From positions 1 through 37,868 of the forward strand of contig CAIVCR010000015.1 in NCBI GenBank assembly GCA_903904515.1: a stretch of 37,868 nucleotides of DNA. Reading direction: 5' to 3'. Positions 33,031-37,868 of this stretch are shown one piece after another (positions within the stretch are counted from its first letter, which is position 1; each line of letters opens with the position of its first letter). A program made the position numbers and the translations under genes. Under the pieces are notes generated by a model. That model saw nothing but the letters and a program-made list of their open reading frames with translations. It was not told where the DNA came from and searched no databases. Source of the stretch: an uncultured Bacteroidia bacterium (GTDB lineage: Bacteria > Bacteroidota > Bacteroidia > Bacteroidales > Prolixibacteraceae).

Positions 33031-34776
33031 ATGAACACAATTAAATTTAAATTTATGAAAACAACTAAACTGATGAGGAGCGCTTTGTACGCAGCAGTTT
33101 TGGTAGCAGTTTTTGCAACATTTGGCTTAGGTGGGTGCGATAAGATGAATCATTATACAATTAATGCCCCATCTAACCTGCAGAGCAGGATTGATTCAAT
33201 TAAAGCTGCGAAACCAAATACTGGTGACACGACTTACGTTAACATCGCTACAGCGATCGTCGGAGCAGAAGATAACAGTTCCGCCTGGTGGAGTGCATTC
33301 TCTGATTATTTCACCATTCCAACAAACAAGCTGTTACATATGGAGTTTATTAACCACACTACCGGGATTAATAACTGGAACAACTGGAATCTTGCAGTTG
33401 TCAATTTAGCAGATCGTGCTTCCGCCGACTATAAAGAATATTTTGTTCTTCGTTCTGATGCATTCGGCTGGGGTGGCAAAATGGCAAGTGTTGATCCTAA
33501 TTATGCTTTTGATATAAAAATGATCACCCAAAACTATCCCTCCGACGATAAGGGCGTTATATGGAGCGACTTCCGCACCACCATGCAAGGTGCCCGTGTT
33601 TCTATCGAACTTGACCACTCGGTTACCGGCAATGTATTTGTAACAGCCACTGCCGTCGGAACAAATGGTACAACGATGGTTGAAACATATAATCAACCGG
33701 TTTCTGCCACTGCTGATATCATGGCATTCTTAGTTTGCGATGGCAGTCATTTCGAGATGAAAAAAGCATACCTTATACCTTCTAAAATTACTGTTGTACC
33801 GGATGTTAATCCTGTTTCAATCGCTATTGAAGGAGCTCCTGCTTTTGTTGAAATGGGGAACAAAAACTTCTGGGGTAATGCAAAAGCTACTGTTACTTTC
33901 GCTGACGGATCTTCCATATTGGCTGATTCTACAAATATATCATTCACCGTTATTCCTGATATGACTACACTGGGAGTCAAGACAGTTATTGTAGCTTATA
34001 GCAAAACTAAGGAAGGGGCATACGGTAAAGCTGTATCAAACTTTTACAAGCTGGAAGTAACTAACCCTGTTGTAAGTCTGGAGGTTACTACTTTGCCTAA
34101 CATAACCAAATACTATTACTTCAGCAACGACCCTGTCATATTCAACACTACAGGTATTGTTGTTACAGGTACATATTCCGATGGTTCAAAAGGTGTCATA
34201 CCAAATGCAAATCTTCAGTTTGGCAAGATTCCTGCTGCCTCAGGTTCTCAGTCCGCCCTCATTACTTATGTAGGTGCCACAAAAACAGTAACAACAACTT
34301 GCCCGCTAACTCTTGTAAAAGGTGTAAGTCAGGTAGGCGCTAATGACTTCTCTTCCGCCTGGTGGACGGTATTCTCTTCAGACTATCCAGTCGCATCAGG
34401 TTCGAGTAAGACAATTACCATGTACTGCTACTCCGACAACCTGGCAAACTGGCATAGCCCTTGTACCATTCTTCGCAAAGCTGATAAGACTGAATATGGT
34501 GTAGTTCGCATGGACAACTTCGGATGGGGCACCGGATATGGCACAGCCACCTCTTCATCTGACTGGAACTGGGGTATATTCACATCAGGCATAAGTGGTT
34601 CAAAGGTAGCCATTACAGTAACAAACAATGGTAATAATACAGCTGATATTCTTTACAATGTTACTTACGCCAGCGGTGAAACGCATTTCCAAAAATATGC
34701 GGGTGTAACGGTAGACAGTTCTGATTTGAATTGCGCACTCGTAACAGAGGAGTCTTATCTCGTAATTACAGAATAA
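33031..34776 (+). CDS. Surface-glycan-binding-like lipoprotein with duplicated module
   Basis: 581 residues from the first ATG; a second ATG at 33055 (MKTTKLMRSALYAAVLV) is also plausible. The lipobox is LGGC with Cys36 followed by Asp-Lys, which fits a lipoprotein. Module A (about 77-248) and module B (about 435-579) are homologous: VGAEDNSSAWWSAFSDY against VGANDFSSAWWTVFSSDY, RSDAFGWGGK against RMDNFGWGTG, and similar C-terminal ends. Between them are two Ig-like domains (about 261-343 and 347-428, each with a TFADGS or TYSDGS motif). Conserved Trp residues (86, 87, 116, 119, 147; 444, 445, 474, 499) suggest sugar stacking. The gene lies 26 nt upstream of susC under the HTCS, so a surface glycan-binding protein is likely. 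The position before rather than after susC is less usual. No known CBM family is claimed. Confidence 0.85.
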   Translation: MNTIKFKFMKTTKLMRSALYAAVLVAVFATFGLGGCDKMNHYTINAPSNLQSRIDSIKAAKPNTGDTTYVNIATAIVGAEDNSSAWWSAFSDYFTIPTNKLLHMEFINHTTGINNWNNWNLAVVNLADRASADYKEYFVLRSDAFGWGGKMASVDPNYAFDIKMITQNYPSDDKGVIWSDFRTTMQGARVSIELDHSVTGNVFVTATAVGTNGTTMVETYNQPVSATADIMAFLVCDGSHFEMKKAYLIPSKITVVPDVNPVSIAIEGAPAFVEMGNKNFWGNAKATVTFADGSSILADSTNISFTVIPDMTTLGVKTVIVAYSKTKEGAYGKAVSNFYKLEVTNPVVSLEVTTLPNITKYYYFSNDPVIFNTTGIVVTGTYSDGSKGVIPNANLQFGKIPAASGSQSALITYVGATKTVTTTCPLTLVKGVSQVGANDFSSAWWTVFSSDYPVASGSSKTITMYCYSDNLANWHSPCTILRKADKTEYGVVRMDNFGWGTGYGTATSSSDWNWGIFTSGISGSKVAITVTNNGNNTADILYNVTYASGETHFQKYAGVTVDSSDLNCALVTEESYLVITE

Positions 34777-34802
34777 TCAATAAGATAAAAAATATTTACA
34801 CT

Positions 34803-37800
34803 ATGAAATATTCATATTTAATCCTGTTGGGATTGCTGGCGCTGGCAACGGCTACATACGCAGAAGGCACCGGCAAAGCCGACCAGATGTCATTGACTCA
34901 AAAAGGCAACATAACAGTAAAAGGTAAAATCGTTGACGAAAACGGAGAGTCGGTTCCAGGCGCATCCATCAAACAAAAAGATACAACCGTTGGTACTATT
35001 ACCGACGTCAATGGTAACTTTTCTTTTTCAGTTCCTTCAGATGCTACCCTGATTGTATCTTTTATTGGGTATAAAAATATTGAAATAGCCGTTGGAGGAA
35101 AAACTGAACTTGGCAACATCACCCTGGTTTCTGATACAAAAGAACTTGACCAGGTGGTAGTCGTAGGTTACGGTACACAACGCAAGGTTGACCTCACAGG
35201 TTCAGTTGCCATTGTCAACGCTGAAGAGATGAAGAAAGTATCAAACTCAAACATCTCAACAATGCTCGAGGGGAAAGTCGCCGGTGTTGAAATTACATCC
35301 GACGGACAACCGGGAGCCGACCCAATAGTTCGTATTCGTGGTATTGGTTCGTTCGGTAGCACTGCACCTCTATACGTTATCGATGGAGTACCAATGGGAA
35401 CAACCATACGCGACTTCTCGCCAAACGATATCGAAACTCTTCAGGTACTTAAGGATGCTTCTGCTGCTGCAATCTACGGTTCGCGTGCAGCCAATGGGGT
35501 GGTTATCATTACCACAAAGCAAGGTAAGAAGAATCAGGCCATGAAGATAAATTACAGCGGTTATCTTGGAGTTGACCAGGTGCCGAATGGAGTGTACGAT
35601 GTTATGGATGCTAAACAATATGGTAAATACGTCACCATGGCATACAATAACAGTGGGATGGATGTTCCTGCCGGATACGATCCTGCAAGCGCAAAATCTT
35701 TGTATAACGCCGACGGTACAGCCAAAGTGAACACAAATTGGTTCAAAGAGGCGTTCAAAAAAGGTATTCGTCAGAATCACAACATCAATATGTCCGGAGG
35801 TGGGGCGAACAATACTTACAACATCGGTCTTGACTACTATGGGCAGAAAGGAACAATGGTAGGTGCCGGTCCTAACTTCGACCGTTACACTGCCCGTGTT
35901 AACAATACGATGGATGTTAAGTTTATCAAATTCAAAACTAACATCGTGTTTAGTCACAGCAGTCAGGACAATATGGCCCTCAGTAACGCCAACGAGTACG
36001 TACAGGGTCTGTATGGGGCACAATATCCGGTAATGGCTTCAGCACTGCTTTTACCTCCAACCATCAAGGCTTACGATAAATCGACCTGGGTTCTCGACGA
36101 CAAAATTTCGTCTGCATCAGATTACAGTTACGACTCTTATGGTTATGGTACTTACTATGATGATGTTCATGGAGACTTGCGTGTAACAAACGTTTTGCTT
36201 CTCAATAGTTTACTAAAAAGAAACACAACTGTTGACCGCATTGTTTCTTCAGGTTCAGCAGATGTTGACCTCATAGGAATGGTTGGACAGAAGAGCAGCA
36301 ATCACAAGTTACATTACAACATCAACTTGTCGTACAGCAAGACCAATGCAAAGGACTTTACATTCGTGCCTGCATTTATACAGAGCACAACAAACTACTT
36401 GTCAAAGAGCAATGAGAACCTGTCAGAGGGCTATCGTAGCTATAGCGATGCACTTATCGAAAACACGATAAACTACGAGGGTAAATTTGGACGCAATCAC
36501 ATTAATGCCGTTGTTGGTCAGACATTCGAGCGCGAACTCTCCCACACACTCACAGGCAAAGGTGTTAACCTGCCTGAACCCTATTATCTGCAGGTAAACA
36601 ACGCAACGACGACATCATCAGCTAGCTTTGAAACCGAACATGTATTGGCATCGTATATCGGTCGTGTCAACTACGATTTCGATGAGAAATACCTTATTTC
36701 GGCAACAACACGTCGTGATGGTTCTAGCCGTCTTTCTGCTAATGACCGTTGGGATTGGTTCCCATCTGTATCAGCAGGATGGCGTATCGAACGTGAAAAC
36801 TTCTTCCCTGTGGCCAAATCGACTATCAACCTGCTCAAGGTTCGTGGTAGCTATGGTATTCTTGGTAATGAAAACATAGGCGATTACCAGTATATGGATG
36901 TTATGTCGAGAGGCAACTACACCTATAGTTTTGGGAATGATAAAGTTACCGGCTCCGCAATATCAAACTATGTAAACACAGCCATCAGATGGGAAAAGAA
37001 GAAAACGGTTGACGTTGGTCTTGACCTCGGCATGTTCAACAATCAGCTGGAATTTACTTTCGACTGGTTTAGGGCAACATCCGAAAACCTTCTTTATAGT
37101 GTAGCAGTTCCAACCAATGCAGGCGCTACCAACGGAACAGTAACGATGAATGCGGCAACAATGGTAAACTCAGGTCTCGAGTTCTTGCTTGCCTATCACA
37201 ATCGTCAACACGCTGTTAAGTTTGATATTTCTGCAAACTTATCTGCCCTCAAAAACGAGGTAACAAAGTTGGGCGTTTCAGGCGAACCTCGAACCGATGG
37301 CTACAGCCGCACCGAGGTTGGTCGTGAAGTTGGTTCATTCTATGGCTACGTTTCGGAAGGAATCTTCCAGAAGCAGTCAGATATAGATAACCGCGTCAAC
37401 GCAAATGGCCAGCACATCAATCAAAACGGAGCACAAGCGGGTGACGTTATTTACGCAGACCTCAACAACGACGGTGAAATTACCAACGCAGACCAAAAAT
37501 TCCTGGGTAGCGGTATGGCAAAGATTCATTATGGCTTAAACGCACGTGCTGAATGGAAGGGTTTTGACTTGAGCTTATCCACCTATGGAGCAGCAGGTTT
37601 CAAAGCTGTAGATTTTGTTGACGTTACATTGCACAGCTCTTACGGTGCACTCAACAAAAGCGTTGATCAATTGAATGCCTGGACACCGGAAAACACAAAC
37701 ACCACTGTTCCTCGCGCAGCATACAAATCGACAGGTTCAATCACCAACGATATGTTCAGCCAGCGTTTCATTCAGGATGCCTCTTATCTGAAAATTGCCA

Positions 37801-37868
37801 ACATCGAATTGGGCTATAACTTCCCTGACAAATGGTTTGGTAGTTATGTTAATGGCGTTCGCTTGTAC
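34803..37868 (+). CDS. SusC-type TonB-dependent transporter (3' end outside window)
   Basis: 1022 codons are open from the ATG at 34803 to the window edge. The signal peptide is MKYSYLILLGLLALATATYA. A carboxypeptidase D regulatory-like domain (about 36-115: VKGKIVDENGESVPGASI, TDVNGNFSFSVP) precedes the TonB-box-like VVVVGYGTQ and plug (about 120-230: LTGSVAIVNAEEMKKVSN, GVEITSDGQPGADPIVRIRG, PLYVIDGVPMG, VLKDASAAAIYGSRAANGVV, IITTKQG). Beta-barrel repeats follow to ASYLKIANIELGYNF, which is typically within 50 residues of the C-terminus. SusC imports oligosaccharides across the outer membrane with TonB energy and normally pairs with a SusD lipoprotein, expected just beyond the window. It should form an operon with the lipoprotein gene upstream. 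Confidence 0.95.
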   Translation, partial: MKYSYLILLGLLALATATYAEGTGKADQMSLTQKGNITVKGKIVDENGESVPGASIKQKDTTVGTITDVNGNFSFSVPSDATLIVSFIGYKNIEIAVGGKTELGNITLVSDTKELDQVVVVGYGTQRKVDLTGSVAIVNAEEMKKVSNSNISTMLEGKVAGVEITSDGQPGADPIVRIRGIGSFGSTAPLYVIDGVPMGTTIRDFSPNDIETLQVLKDASAAAIYGSRAANGVVIITTKQGKKNQAMKINYSGYLGVDQVPNGVYDVMDAKQYGKYVTMAYNNSGMDVPAGYDPASAKSLYNADGTAKVNTNWFKEAFKKGIRQNHNINMSGGGANNTYNIGLDYYGQKGTMVGAGPNFDRYTARVNNTMDVKFIKFKTNIVFSHSSQDNMALSNANEYVQGLYGAQYPVMASALLLPPTIKAYDKSTWVLDDKISSASDYSYDSYGYGTYYDDVHGDLRVTNVLLLNSLLKRNTTVDRIVSSGSADVDLIGMVGQKSSNHKLHYNINLSYSKTNAKDFTFVPAFIQSTTNYLSKSNENLSEGYRSYSDALIENTINYEGKFGRNHINAVVGQTFERELSHTLTGKGVNLPEPYYLQVNNATTTSSASFETEHVLASYIGRVNYDFDEKYLISATTRRDGSSRLSANDRWDWFPSVSAGWRIERENFFPVAKSTINLLKVRGSYGILGNENIGDYQYMDVMSRGNYTYSFGNDKVTGSAISNYVNTAIRWEKKKTVDVGLDLGMFNNQLEFTFDWFRATSENLLYSVAVPTNAGATNGTVTMNAATMVNSGLEFLLAYHNRQHAVKFDISANLSALKNEVTKLGVSGEPRTDGYSRTEVGREVGSFYGYVSEGIFQKQSDIDNRVNANGQHINQNGAQAGDVIYADLNNDGEITNADQKFLGSGMAKIHYGLNARAEWKGFDLSLSTYGAAGFKAVDFVDVTLHSSYGALNKSVDQLNAWTPENTNTTVPRAAYKSTGSITNDMFSQRFIQDASYLKIANIELGYNFPDKWFGSYVNGVRLY

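Noticed and set aside
35370..36023. 217-codon minus-strand frame opposite susC
   Set aside because: It is long but lies inside the SusC plug and barrel coding sequence, has no signal or domain, and is explained by SusC codon usage.
33000..37868. Horizontal transfer of the lipoprotein/SusC block, suggested by more C-ending codons (AAC, TAC, GGC) than in neighbours
   Set aside because: Only an impression by eye. High expression would give the same bias, and no integrase, att site or tRNA border is seen. A codon-usage calculation against the genome would decide.

Overview
The window looks like chromosomal DNA of a Bacteroidota member, probably a Bacteroidales/Marinilabiliales-type carbohydrate degrader. 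The evidence is a hybrid two-component regulator (HTCS), a SusC-type transporter, many exported enzymes with short Bacteroidota-style signal peptides, and repeated promoter boxes of the Bacteroidota type (TTTG, about 20 nt, TAnnTTTG). The genus assignment is inference. No tRNA, rRNA, CRISPR array, intact insertion sequence or phage gene was seen.

Layout. 0.1-1.3 kb: an exported Fn3-like repeat protein (-), preceded by a candidate small RNA or long 5' leader and a repeat block. 1.3-5.6 kb: sensory genes on the - strand, namely a PAS histidine kinase whose N-terminus is broken by a frameshift and a CheB-CheR-PAS hybrid. 5.6-6.4 kb: a flavin reductase-rubredoxin fusion. 6.4-8.2 kb: a gene-poor leader, then two small exported proteins (a duplicated alpha/beta-barrel-like protein and a cupin). 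8.3-13.5 kb: a minus-strand 6-deoxysugar cluster (RhaT-type permease, URO-D-fold protein, GH29 alpha-L-fucosidase, RhaM-type mutarotase, second URO-D-fold protein), divergent from an AraC-type regulator at 13.8-14.6 kb. 15-17 kb: an SPFH protein and an exported CBM9-like protein. 17.4-21.6 kb: a four-gene redox operon (tetraheme cytochrome c, Tat-type four-cluster ferredoxin, NrfD-type membrane subunit, polytopic DUF2339-like protein) with no catalytic subunit. 22-27.7 kb: a minus-strand glycan operon (S1-type sulfatase, unrecognised secreted hydrolase-like protein, GH36 alpha-galactosidase), divergent from a 1456-residue HTCS (28.1-32.5 kb). 32.6-37.9 kb: a tiny exported protein with an in-frame stop, a lipoprotein with a duplicated aromatic-rich module flanking two Ig-like domains, and a SusC gene cut by the window edge.

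How it fits together (inference): the right half is a polysaccharide utilisation locus. The lipoprotein and SusC would capture and import a glycan, the HTCS would sense its breakdown products, and sulfatase, GH36 and the unknown enzyme would trim it, suggesting a sulfated galactose-containing glycan. The left cluster would release L-fucose or a similar 6-deoxyhexose with GH29, import it with RhaT and equilibrate its anomers with RhaM. The two URO-D-fold proteins keep a His-x-Cys plus distal Cys pattern like zinc methyltransferases and lack the heme-enzyme signature, so demethylation of O-methylated sugars is a testable idea. The redox operon could pass menaquinol electrons to an acceptor reductase encoded elsewhere.
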